A model generated the notes under the pieces. The model worked only from the letters and a program-made list of their open reading frames with translations. It ran no database searches and was not told the DNA's origin. A program made the position numbers and the translations under genes. A stretch of 35,400 bases of DNA from CAYPKW01 sp964411425 (lineage in GTDB: Bacteria; Pseudomonadota; Alphaproteobacteria; Dongiales; Dongiaceae), in NCBI GenBank assembly GCA_964411425.1, contig CAYPKW010000025.1:1-35400 (forward strand), read 5' to 3'. This document shows positions 7,196 through 14,141 of this stretch, one piece after another. How positions within the stretch are numbered: position 1 is the stretch's first letter; each line of letters begins with the position of its first letter.

Positions 7196-10152
7196 TCCGC
7201 GCCCTCGCCGGCGGCCCACTCCTTCACTCTCGCCAGGTGCTCGTAGTCGCTGTAGCGCGGCGCGTAGCCGGGGCGCGGGCGCGATTCGTACGGCGTCGCC
7301 GGGTCGTCGAACAGGGCGATCAGGCGTCGGAGCCCGGCGAGGGCGTCTGCCGCCAGTTGCGCCGGGTCGCCCTCGACGCGTCTGATCTCGCCCGGCGGAT
7401 CGCCGCCGGTGAGCCGCCAGAACGCCAGCTCCGCCACCGGCCCCGCGATCCCTTCGAATCCGCCGGCCGCCGCGATCGCCGCCTCGAGCGGCAGTTGCGG
7501 CGCGAATCCCAGTGCGACCTCCTTGGGCGTGGGCAGCGTCCCGGTCTTGTAGTCGACGATCGCGAGGCTGCCGAGGGCCAACCGGTCGATGCGGTCGGCC
7601 CGCGCCGTGAGCGTGAAGTCGCCGGCCGGCCCCGCCACGACGAGCGAGCCGGTCGATTCGGGAACGCCGAGGCGCCCTTCCCCGCGGAGCGCGCGCTCGG
7701 TGTCGATGAACCAGCGCGCGATGCGCTCGAAGCGCGGCCACCAGAATGCCCACACGCTGGGCCGCGCCAGCGCCGCGGCAAACGCCTGCTCGCCCAGGCG
7801 CAGCAGTTCCGGCAACGCATCCGCCGGCAGTTCCACCGGGAACCGCCGCTGGAAGCGTTCCAGGATGGCGTGAATCAGCTCGCCGCGTTCGGCGGCGCCG
7901 GGGTCGGCGTCGAGCGGGTCGAGCGGCTTCAGCCCCAGGATACGGCGGGCATAGATCGCATAGGGATCGCGCATCCAGGTCTCGACCGCGGTCACCGACA
8001 GCGTGCGCGGGCGAGCCGCGACGGGCGGGCGCGGCGCGGGCGGGCGGGCGGGCGGCAAGCGCGGCGCCCGGTCGAGCAGCGCCTGCCAATCGAGCAGAGT
8101 AGCGGGCCGGCCAAGGTCGAACTTGAGGCCACGGCTCGCCAGATAGGCGTCGAGCCGCGTCAGCCAGCGTGACGGCACGGTGGGCGTGCCATCGACCCGG
8201 CGCGAGCGGGTCAGGACCGCTTCGGGCGCCATGCAGGCCTCGGCGAAGTCGTGCGCGGCCTGCCCGACGCGCCGCTCCGGCGCCGGCAAGCCGAAGGCCT
8301 TCAGCATCGGCCGGCTGAGCCAGGGATCGACGGGCGGCTCCGCCGGCCAGGTGCCCTCGTTGAGGCCGCCTAGTATCAGCAGGTCGGCGCTCTGCAGCCG
8401 CGCCTCCAAGGGACCCCAGATGGCGAGGCGCGGATGGCTGCCGAAGCGAGGCCGGACGACTCGCCCGGCGATGAGGCTCGAAAGAAGCGCCGGATAGTGG
8501 GCGCCTTCGATCGGCGGCAGGTCCCGCGCCGCTTCGCCGAGCTCGGCGACGAAGGCGGCCGCCGCCGCGCCTGCCTCGCCAGCCCACAGGCGCTCAGGCC
8601 CGCTCTCCTTGTCGCTGGCCGCCAGCGCCTCGGCGAACGTCACATGCGATGCGAGCAGCCGCGCGAGCGGCGCTTCCTCGGCGTCCATCGCCGCGGCGAA
8701 CGGAGCGGCATCGGCCGCGAGCTCGTCGATCAGGACGGCCGGCTCCGTGTCCGGCCTCTCGCCGAGCGCGCTCTTGAGGCCCGCCCAGCCCGGGGCCGGG
8801 CGCGGCCCGCGCAGGGCCAGTCGCTCGACCCGCCGCGCCAGCCGGCGGAACTCCGCCGGATCGCGCCCGCCGGCCGCAAGCGGATGTTTCAGCATGGCAA
8901 GCAGCGGCACCGGCGCCACGCGGTCGCGGATCGCCTGCGCGACCAGGCGCAGAAACGTCCCCGGCGGCGTGGCCGCCAGCGGCCGGCCCGCCGAATCGTC
9001 GATGCGGATGTCCCAGCGCAGCAACTCGCCCTGGACGCGCCGGGCAAGCTCGCGGTCCGGCGTCACCAGCGCGGCGCGCCGACCGGGAACCTCGAGCGCC
9101 TCGCGCAGCAGAAGCGCGATCGCGCCGGCTTCCTCCTGTGGGGTCGGGCAGTCGATCCGCGTCACGCCCGCGAGTGCCAGAGCCATGCGCTCGCGATCCT
9201 CGTCGGCATCCTCGCGCCAGGCCTCGGCGGTGGCGGCGGGGCGCAGCGCCTCGGCGAGAATGCGCGCGCGCGCCGCCGGCGCGCGCCGGTCGCCGTAGGG
9301 CCAGTCGCGCACCTCGGACGGGGCGCAGCCGAGGCTTGCCAGCAGTTGCGCCATGCCGTGCTGCGAATGCGCCGGGTCGTCCCGGATCGCCGCCCAGGTG
9401 TCGTCGTCGGCGCCGCGGTCGAGGCCGGGCAGCACGACGCGGCCCTGCGGCAGCCGGGCGATGACGGCGAGGAGCGCGGCGGTGGCCGGGATGCTGCCGG
9501 TCGACCCGGCGGCGATCACCGGATGGGCGGGCGGGTGCCGCCGCCACGCTTCGGCGCGGGCCCTGAGCAGGCGGTTGCGCCGGTCGGCGGGATCGAGCGC
9601 GCCTTCCTCTGCCAGAATCTCCGGCCAGGCGCGCGTGACGATTTCGAGGAACTTCAGCGTCCGTTGCCAATGGAGCGCGTGCTCCTCCGGCACCACGCCC
9701 GCCAGCCGGTCGAACGACAGCTCCTCCGTCTGCACCCGGTCGATGAGGCGCGCGAGCTCCTGGGCGAGCCGCGCCGACTGGTCGATCGAGGCGCCGGCGG
9801 CGGCGAACACCGCCCGCGTCAGCAGCAAGAGCCGGCGCAACGGCGCGATGGCGGGCGCATCGAGCGCGTCGCTCCATCCGGCGTCGGTGTCCTCCAGATC
9901 GGCCGCCGGTTCCTCGGGGTCGAGGTCGCCCAGCGGCACCAGGCGGGGCAGCAGCAGCGGGCGGCCCTCGCTCCGGCGCAGCAGCGCCTCCTGCATGGCG
10001 CGGCAGGAGCGCCGGGTCGGCAACAAGACTATGATCCTGGGCAGCGCCAGCGGTTCGTCGCCGGCTTCGGCCAAGAGGCCGGCGGCGAGCGCGTCGAGGA
10101 ACGGGATGCCCGGCGCTATGGAGTATAGCGCCGCGGCGCCGCTGCCGCTCAT
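7192..10152 (-). CDS. addB: Double-strand break repair protein AddB
   Basis: AddB partners AddA in the helicase-nuclease complex and helps recognise the recombination hotspot. The 986-residue protein begins with a degenerate helicase fold (IIVLLPTRRSCRAM, about 40-53) and carries the WAPLE-like helicase core remnants LLILGGLNEGTWP. It ends with a PD-(D/E)XK nuclease: RADRIDRL...IVDYKTGTLPTPKE (about 850-875) and a downstream QLPLEAAIA. I see no cysteine cluster of the kind that binds iron-sulfur in Firmicutes AddB, as expected for the alphaproteobacterial type. Both ends overlap neighbours by four bases (murU stop/addB start 10149-10152; addB stop/addA start 7192-7195). Confidence 0.93.
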   Translation of the reverse strand: MSGSGAAALYSIAPGIPFLDALAAGLLAEAGDEPLALPRIIVLLPTRRSCRAMQEALLRRSEGRPLLLPRLVPLGDLDPEEPAADLEDTDAGWSDALDAPAIAPLRRLLLLTRAVFAAAGASIDQSARLAQELARLIDRVQTEELSFDRLAGVVPEEHALHWQRTLKFLEIVTRAWPEILAEEGALDPADRRNRLLRARAEAWRRHPPAHPVIAAGSTGSIPATAALLAVIARLPQGRVVLPGLDRGADDDTWAAIRDDPAHSQHGMAQLLASLGCAPSEVRDWPYGDRRAPAARARILAEALRPAATAEAWREDADEDRERMALALAGVTRIDCPTPQEEAGAIALLLREALEVPGRRAALVTPDRELARRVQGELLRWDIRIDDSAGRPLAATPPGTFLRLVAQAIRDRVAPVPLLAMLKHPLAAGGRDPAEFRRLARRVERLALRGPRPAPGWAGLKSALGERPDTEPAVLIDELAADAAPFAAAMDAEEAPLARLLASHVTFAEALAASDKESGPERLWAGEAGAAAAAFVAELGEAARDLPPIEGAHYPALLSSLIAGRVVRPRFGSHPRLAIWGPLEARLQSADLLILGGLNEGTWPAEPPVDPWLSRPMLKAFGLPAPERRVGQAAHDFAEACMAPEAVLTRSRRVDGTPTVPSRWLTRLDAYLASRGLKFDLGRPATLLDWQALLDRAPRLPPARPPAPRPPVAARPRTLSVTAVETWMRDPYAIYARRILGLKPLDPLDADPGAAERGELIHAILERFQRRFPVELPADALPELLRLGEQAFAAALARPSVWAFWWPRFERIARWFIDTERALRGEGRLGVPESTGSLVVAGPAGDFTLTARADRIDRLALGSLAIVDYKTGTLPTPKEVALGFAPQLPLEAAIAAAGGFEGIAGPVAELAFWRLTGGDPPGEIRRVEGDPAQLAADALAGLRRLIALFDDPATPYESRPRPGYAPRYSDYEHLARVKEWAAGEGAE

Positions 10153-10883
10153 CCGACGAACAGCGAGGCGGCGCCGTGGGCGAGCCGCGCCTCCACCTCG
10201 GCCAGTTGGCCGGGCGTGCTCACGTGGTACCACTCGCCGTCGTGGCGCAGGCCGTAAAGACGGCCCGCCTCGATCGCCCGGTCGTAGAGGAGATTGAGCG
10301 AGAACGGCCCGGCGGGCGAGCCGGCGAACAGGCGCGGGTGCAGCATCTGGACGCCGCTGAACACGAACGGCGTCACTTCCCATTCGCGCCGACGCGCCAC
10401 GCGCCCGAGCGGGTCGAGCCAGAAATCGCCCGGCCCGTCGTAGCCGACCGCGCCCACCGTGGGTTGCAGCAGCAGCAGCGCGTCCATGGCCGCATCCTGC
10501 CACGCTTCGGCCAGGCGCAGCAGCGCGTCCGCCTTGCCATTGAGCCATAGGATCTTGGCGTTGACGGCAAAGAACGGGTCCGGGCCCAGCAGCGGCAGCG
10601 CCTGCTTGATGCCGCCGCCGGTCTCCAGCAGCCGCGGCTCGTGCGACAGGCGGATGCACGGGTGCCGGCGCTCCTTCAGATGGTCCGCGATCGCGGGGCC
10701 GAGATGATGGGTGTTCACGACCGCCATCTCGACGCCCGCCGCGGCGAGACGGTCGAGCACGACGTCGATGAGCGCGCGGCCCGCCACCTTGACCAGCGGC
10801 TTCGGCACCGTCTCGGTAATCGGCCGCAACCGCGTGCCGAGCCCGGCGGCCAGCACCATGGCGTGCCGGGGCGTCTCAGTCAC
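10149..10883 (-). CDS. murU: MurNAc-1-phosphate uridylyltransferase (MurU-like nucleotidyltransferase)
   Basis: MurU makes UDP-MurNAc from MurNAc-1-P and UTP in the recycling route that bypasses de novo UDP-MurNAc synthesis. The nucleotide-binding segment MVLAAGLGTRLRPIT is at residues 9-23, followed by PKPLVKVAG and LLETGGGIKQALPLLG (85-100). The GTG at 10881-10883 is chosen because it overlaps the amgK stop as GTGA and lies eight codons before the conserved MVLAAG. The expected Asp of the metal-binding site after residue 108 (usually in an NxD pattern) is Lys110 here, in VNAKILWLNG. The neighbour AmgK makes its substrate. Other members of this sugar-nucleotidyltransferase family act on other sugars, but the gene pair favours MurU. 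Confidence 0.85.
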   Translation of the reverse strand: MTETPRHAMVLAAGLGTRLRPITETVPKPLVKVAGRALIDVVLDRLAAAGVEMAVVNTHHLGPAIADHLKERRHPCIRLSHEPRLLETGGGIKQALPLLGPDPFFAVNAKILWLNGKADALLRLAEAWQDAAMDALLLLQPTVGAVGYDGPGDFWLDPLGRVARRREWEVTPFVFSGVQMLHPRLFAGSPAGPFSLNLLYDRAIEAGRLYGLRHDGEWYHVSTPGQLAEVEARLAHGAASLFVG

Positions 10884-11896
10884 GGCCGGGCCCCGGCTTC
10901 GGGGACGATGCGCCGGGCCGGCGGCAAATGCCGTTCGAACCAGAGGGCGACCGGCGCCAGCACCGGATGACGCAAGGCGCCCTCGAGTTGGCGCCAGACG
11001 CGCGGGATGAGCGCCAGATAGTCCGGCTTGCCGTCGCGGTGCGCGAGCCGCGCGAACTGGCCCAAGATGCGGGCGTGGCGCTCTGCGCCGAGCACGCAAG
11101 ATGCGGCCGCGAAGTCGGCGCGGTCGATGGTGGGCGAGGCGGCAAGGAAACGCTCGCGCAATTCGCGGGCCAGCGCCGCCGGCACGTCGCGCCGCGCGTC
11201 CTCGATCAACGACATGAGGTCGAAGGCGAGCGGCGCCCGCACCGCGTCCTGGAAATCGAGCAGCCCGCAGGCCGCCACGCCGGCTCGATCCGGCAGCAGC
11301 ATCAGGTTGTCGACGTGGAAGTCGAACAGCGCGATGCTGTCCGGCACCCGGTGGCGGAACGGCAGGGCCAGGCGCCAGGCGGCGGCGTAGCTCTCCTTCA
11401 GCGCCTCCGGCGCGCGGCCGCCCATCGCGGCCGGCCAATACCAGTCGAGCAGCCGGTCCACCTCGGCGAGGCAGCGCGCGTCGTCGAACGCCGGCAGCGC
11501 CTCTAGGCTTGCTGCGCGCCGTTGCAATTGGATCAGCAGGTCCACCGCCAGGCGGTATAGCCGCCCCTCGTCGGCTCCCGCCGCCAGGAGCCGCGTGTAG
11601 GTGTCGTCGCCGAAGTCCTCGATCAGCAGCAGCCCCGCCTCGACGTCCGCCGCCAGCACCCTGGGCGCGCTCAATCCGATGCCGTTGAGCAGGGCGGAAA
11701 TCTTCATGAACGGCCGCACGTCCTCCTGCGGCGGCGGCGCGTCCATGAGCACCGCGCTTCGCCCCTTGCGGCTGAGCCGGTCGTAGCGCCGGAACGAGGC
11801 GTCGCCGGCGAGGAGCCGGCGCTCGGCGCCGCCCCAGCCCGCGCCGGCGAGGAAGACCGCGATCCGATCCTGGCGCGAAGCCGTGGCGGCGCTCAC
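10880..11896 (-). CDS. amgK: N-acetylmuramate/N-acetylglucosamine kinase AmgK
   Basis: AmgK phosphorylates the anomeric position of MurNAc and GlcNAc released from the wall, feeding MurU. It is an aminoglycoside-phosphotransferase-like kinase of 338 residues. The N-terminal glycine/serine loop reads AGDASFRRYDRL. The catalytic segment is LFDFHVDNLMLL, the DFG-like metal site is LLDFQDAVRAPLAFDLMSLIED, and the C-terminus is a conserved helical region ending WFERHLPPAR. The usual His-Arg ahead of the catalytic Asp is Leu-Phe. The GTG start (11894-11896) overlaps the tsaE stop as GTGA, and its own stop overlaps murU. Confidence 0.88.
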   Translation of the reverse strand: MSAATASRQDRIAVFLAGAGWGGAERRLLAGDASFRRYDRLSRKGRSAVLMDAPPPQEDVRPFMKISALLNGIGLSAPRVLAADVEAGLLLIEDFGDDTYTRLLAAGADEGRLYRLAVDLLIQLQRRAASLEALPAFDDARCLAEVDRLLDWYWPAAMGGRAPEALKESYAAAWRLALPFRHRVPDSIALFDFHVDNLMLLPDRAGVAACGLLDFQDAVRAPLAFDLMSLIEDARRDVPAALARELRERFLAASPTIDRADFAAASCVLGAERHARILGQFARLAHRDGKPDYLALIPRVWRQLEGALRHPVLAPVALWFERHLPPARRIVPEAGARP

Positions 11897-12381
11897 GGAT
11901 GAAGCCGTTCGAGACGCCGTGCCCAGGTGCCGTGCGCGATCAGCCGCACGCGGCGCGTGTCCGGGTCCGCGTCCGCGTCCGCGTCGAAGGCGAACTCGAT
12001 CTCGAGCCGGTCCCGCGGCAGCAGCCCCGCAGCGCGCTCCGGCCATTCGATGAGCGCGATGCCCGCCGCCGCCTCCTCGAGGCCGAGCTCCAGCGCCTCG
12101 TCGGCGCCGGCGAGCCGGAACAGGTCGAAATGCCACACCGTGCCGGCCGGCGTGTCGTAGGTCTGCACCAGGGTGAAGGTGGGGCTCGGCACCTCCTCGC
12201 CCGGCGCCAGGCACTGGATGAAGGCGCGGGCGAAGCAGGTCTTGCCCGCCCCCAGCTCGCCCTTAAGCGCGATGGTGTCGCCGGGCCGCGCCAGCGCCGC
12301 GAACGCGGCGGCGAGCCGCGCGGTATCGGCGGCGCCGTAGAGATCGAGCCGCCGCATCGCGGCGAGGGGCGCGGTCGTCAT
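11893..12381 (-). CDS. tsaE: tRNA threonylcarbamoyladenosine biosynthesis ATPase TsaE
   Basis: TsaE is the small ATPase that drives the TsaBD complex, which makes t6A at position 37 of ANN-decoding tRNAs. The 162-residue protein has Walker A KGELGAGKT (about 40-48), PSPTFTLVQTY, WHFDLFRL and LIEWPE, all typical of the family. A run of near-identical codons gives a DADADADPD stretch near residue 135, at a slipped-repeat of GCGTCC. It is the first gene of the five-gene unit. Its ATG at 12379-12381 faces about 1.7 kb without intact genes, so the operon promoter is expected close upstream. Confidence 0.94.
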   Translation of the reverse strand: MTTAPLAAMRRLDLYGAADTARLAAAFAALARPGDTIALKGELGAGKTCFARAFIQCLAPGEEVPSPTFTLVQTYDTPAGTVWHFDLFRLAGADEALELGLEEAAAGIALIEWPERAAGLLPRDRLEIEFAFDADADADPDTRRVRLIAHGTWARRLERLHP

Positions 12382-12457
12382 GAGCGACAGGTTTTAGAGC
12401 ATATCCCGGCCGGGTGGAACCCGCCGCGCCGGCCCCTCGTCCTGAGCCGGCTGACCT

Positions 12458-12548
12458 CTCCTTCGAGACGGGCCTACGGCCCTCCTCAGGATGAAGTCAA
12501 ACAAGAAGCCTCATGCTGAGGAGGCCGCGCAGCGGCCGTCTCGAAGGA
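12458..12548. repeat. Long imperfect palindrome (dispersed repeat)
   Basis: The arm 12458-12494 (TCCTTCGAGACGG ... CTCCTCAGGATGA) is matched in reverse by 12511-12548 (TCATGCTGAGGAGG ... CCGTCTCGAAGGA). Repeats of this design, with the CTTCGAGACGG and CCTCAGGATGA cores, are common between genes in alphaproteobacteria. It lies just upstream of the tsaE operon and has no open frame. Confidence 0.6.
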
Positions 12549-12623
12549 TAAGGCCATCGAAGGCAATCAATCGTTTGGTTCAAACCGCTAGTGGATCGAT
12601 TCCAACGTTTCGCTCCTCCCAAT

Positions 12624-12718
12624 TGTCATTCCCGCGCTTGACGCGGGCATCCATCGTGCCGCTTCGCCATGGATCGCCGCCCCCGGGTTAAACCCGGGGG
12701 GCACGCCCGGCGATGACA
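12624..12718. repeat. Dispersed palindromic repeat
   Basis: TGTCATTCCCGCG at 12624 is mirrored by CGGCGATGACA ending at 12718. Inner hairpins are CCCGCGCTTGACGCGGG (12631-12647) and CCCCCGGGTTAAACCCGGGGG. This has the layout of short mobile palindromes in proteobacterial intergenic DNA. No gene is seen here. Confidence 0.55.
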
Positions 12719-12815
12719 CTTTCTTTGGGCAGGGACTCAATTGTCGGATCGCATCCACTAGCTTGGGAAGAATGACGCCATTTCCGCTCAGTTCACGCGG
12801 GCGAAAGTCCTTGTG

Positions 12816-12837
12816 CTATAGGAGCACGATCCTATAG
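12816..12837. other. Perfect 8-bp inverted repeat with 6-base spacer
   Basis: CTATAGGA (12816-12823) and TCCTATAG (12830-12837) are perfect inverse copies with GCACGA between them. It is AT-rich compared with its surroundings and lies in DNA without genes, upstream of the tandem repeat. It could be an operator-like site, a small hairpin, or one end of a lost element. No partner gene is visible. Confidence 0.35.
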
Positions 12838-12974
12838 ACTGCGATGGGCGCCCTTGCGGCGCGGCCGCTGTTTGTCATGGTGAAGGAATAGACGAAACCC
12901 GCGTCCCGCAGGGCGGCGGCAACGGGGGCCGATTCGCCACAGCGCCTCGCTAGGCGCCTTCGCCAAGCGGGGAC

Positions 12975-13440
12975 CGCCCGGATTTCCCGCTTTGCATGGG
13001 GTCCATCGTTCATTTTCTTGCGCTCTCACCGGGCGCGCCAAGCGAGGGCCGCCCGGATTTCCCGCTTGGCATGGGGTACCTCGCTCGTTTCTCCGAGCTC
13101 TCGCCGGGCGCGCCAAGCGAGGAGGGCGCCCGGATTTCCCGCTTGGCATGGGGTACCTCGCTCGTTTCTCCGAGCTCTCGCNNNNNNNNNNNNNNNNNNN
13201 NNNNNNNNNNNNNNNNNNNNNNNNNNNNNNNNNNNNNNNNNNNNNNNNNNNNNNNNNNNNNNNNNNNNNNNNNNNNNNNNNCGCCCGGATTTCCCGCTTG
13301 GCATGGGGTACCTCGCTCGTTTCTCCGAGCTCTCGCTGGGCGCCTTCGCCAAGCGGGCGGCTGCCCGGATTCCCCGCTTTGCATGGGGTTCATCGTTCAC
13401 TTTTCTTGCCCCCTCGCCGGGCGCGCCAAGCGAGGGCGCG
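12975..13440. repeat. Tandem direct repeat of about 75-80 bp, at least five copies, broken by the assembly gap
   Basis: Units begin with CGCCCGGATTTCCCGCTT at 12975, 13050, 13127 and 13282, and a variant (TGCCCGGATTCCCCGCTT) starts at 13362. Spacings are 75, 77 and 80 bp where they can be measured. Inner copies share GGTACCTCGCTCGTTTCTCCGA, given here only in part: GGTACCTCGCTCG then TTTCTCCGAG. The outer copies (first and last) are a different subtype with ATCGTTCA and TTCTTGC. Each unit has CGCTTGG and a later CCAAGCG, so it can fold on itself. Frames through the repeat exist on both strands but look like by-products of the repeat. The copy number is unknown because of the gap. Confidence 0.75.
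13182..13281. other. Assembly gap (100 N)
   Basis: Exactly 100 N, a common placeholder length for a gap of unknown size. It falls inside the tandem repeat, which explains why assembly failed. Distances across it cannot be trusted. Confidence 0.97.
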
Positions 13441-13475
13441 CGCTCGGAGGCACCCGGCCGCGGTCGCCACGCTTG

Positions 13476-13514
13476 ATCGCGGCGGCGAAGCTCTCCATTC
13501 TGGCGCCCGCCTCG
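13476..13514. repeat. 39-bp direct repeat, left copy flanking the broken BrnT/BrnA pair
   Basis: The 39 bases starting ATCGCGGCGGCGAAGCTC and ending GGCGCCCGCCTCG occur again, identical by eye, at 14085-14123. Weaker similarity continues a little upstream (GGTCGC ... GCTT). The right copy lies just ahead of the reductase gene and this one just after the tandem repeat, so together they bracket the toxin-antitoxin remnant. Confidence 0.75.
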
Positions 13515-13550
13515 TTACTTGATTTCATATTTTTTTGTGGATACATTAAT

Positions 13551-13822
13551 TGGCGATCACCTAGGACGAAGCAAAACGGCAAAGGACGCTCGAGGAGCGC
13601 GGCCTTGATTTCGCCGACGCCGAGTTAGTGTTCGCGGGCCGTATCATGACCTTGCCCGACGCGCGGCGCGATTACGGCGAGCAGCGGTTCATTACGGCGG
13701 GATGGTTGCGCGGTCGGTTCGTGATACTGGTCTGGAAGCCGCGCAACGGCGGCCGGCGTATCATTTCGATGAGGTACGGACATGCCGACGAAGAAGCGTA
13801 CTACGAAGAGCAAATGGGTTGA
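13551..13822 (+). pseudogene. brnT: BrnT-type ribonuclease toxin, 5' end broken
   Basis: BrnT is the RNA-cleaving toxin of type II BrnTA pairs. From 13565 the frame reads DEAKRQRTLEERGLDFADAELVFAG in family order (shown here only as a position guide: DEAKRQ at 13565-13582, GLDFADAELVF from about 13601), then RRDYGEQRF, GRFVILVW and RRIISMRYGHADEEAYYEE, to TGA at 13820-13822. The codon before 13565 is TAG. A TGG at 13551-13553 in another frame would supply the usual W of the WDEAK start. The 11 bases between them (13554-13564) look like an insertion that shifts frame and adds the stop. No good start remains; a GTG at 13628 would give a truncated product. Confidence 0.75.
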
Positions 13823-14051
13823 TCCCGACGACGCGCCGCACCTTGACGGTGATTGGTTCGAGCGCGCGGAGATTTGGGCAGGCGATAAGCTCATTCGTCC
13901 CGGCCGGCCGAAAGCGGCATCACCAAAGGAAGCCATCAATATTCGCCTCGATCCCGATGTACTGGCGCGTTACCGCGCGACGGGCCGCGGCTAGCAGTCG
14001 CGGATCAACGAGGATTTGCGCAAGGCGACGAAGCTGAAGGCGCGCCGGTAG
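13782..14051 (+). pseudogene. brnA: BrnA-type antitoxin, cut by an amber codon
   Basis: BrnA is the DNA-binding antitoxin that neutralises BrnT and represses the pair. The frame starts at an ATG inside the brnT end (41-base overlap) and reads on to GDKLIRPGRPKAASPKEAINIRL and the ribbon-helix-helix-like PDVLARYRATGRG. There, TAG at 13992-13994 stands where the family has Trp (GRGWQ). The same frame then continues QSRINEDLRKATKLKARR to a second TAG at 14049-14051. A single G-to-A change (TGG to TAG) explains it. The truncated 70-residue product would lack the end of the DNA-binding region. Confidence 0.8.
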
Positions 14052-14084
14052 GGTGCAGGAGCGTGGGTCGCACCATGCTTCGGT

Positions 14085-14123
14085 ATCGCGGCGGCGAAGC
14101 TCTCCATTCTGGCGCCCGCCTCG
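14085..14123. repeat. 39-bp direct repeat, right copy
   Basis: Same 39 bases as 13476-13514. It ends 18 bases before the ATG of the reductase gene and so lies in that gene's leader or promoter region. The left copy is probably the duplicate. Confidence 0.75.
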
Positions 14124-14141
14124 CCACTTTCGGACCCGGCA

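Noticed and set aside
3773..12381. Long plus-strand open frames opposite addA, addB and the following genes
   Set aside because: They are Arg- and Gly-rich shadows of GC-rich coding sequence on the other strand and match no family.
12816..13149. Small proteins in the repeat region
   Set aside because: The open frames follow the repeat on both strands, have no ribosome site and match no family.
12975..13440. CRISPR array
   Set aside because: The units follow each other with no unique spacers, are about 77 bp long, and no cas gene is near.
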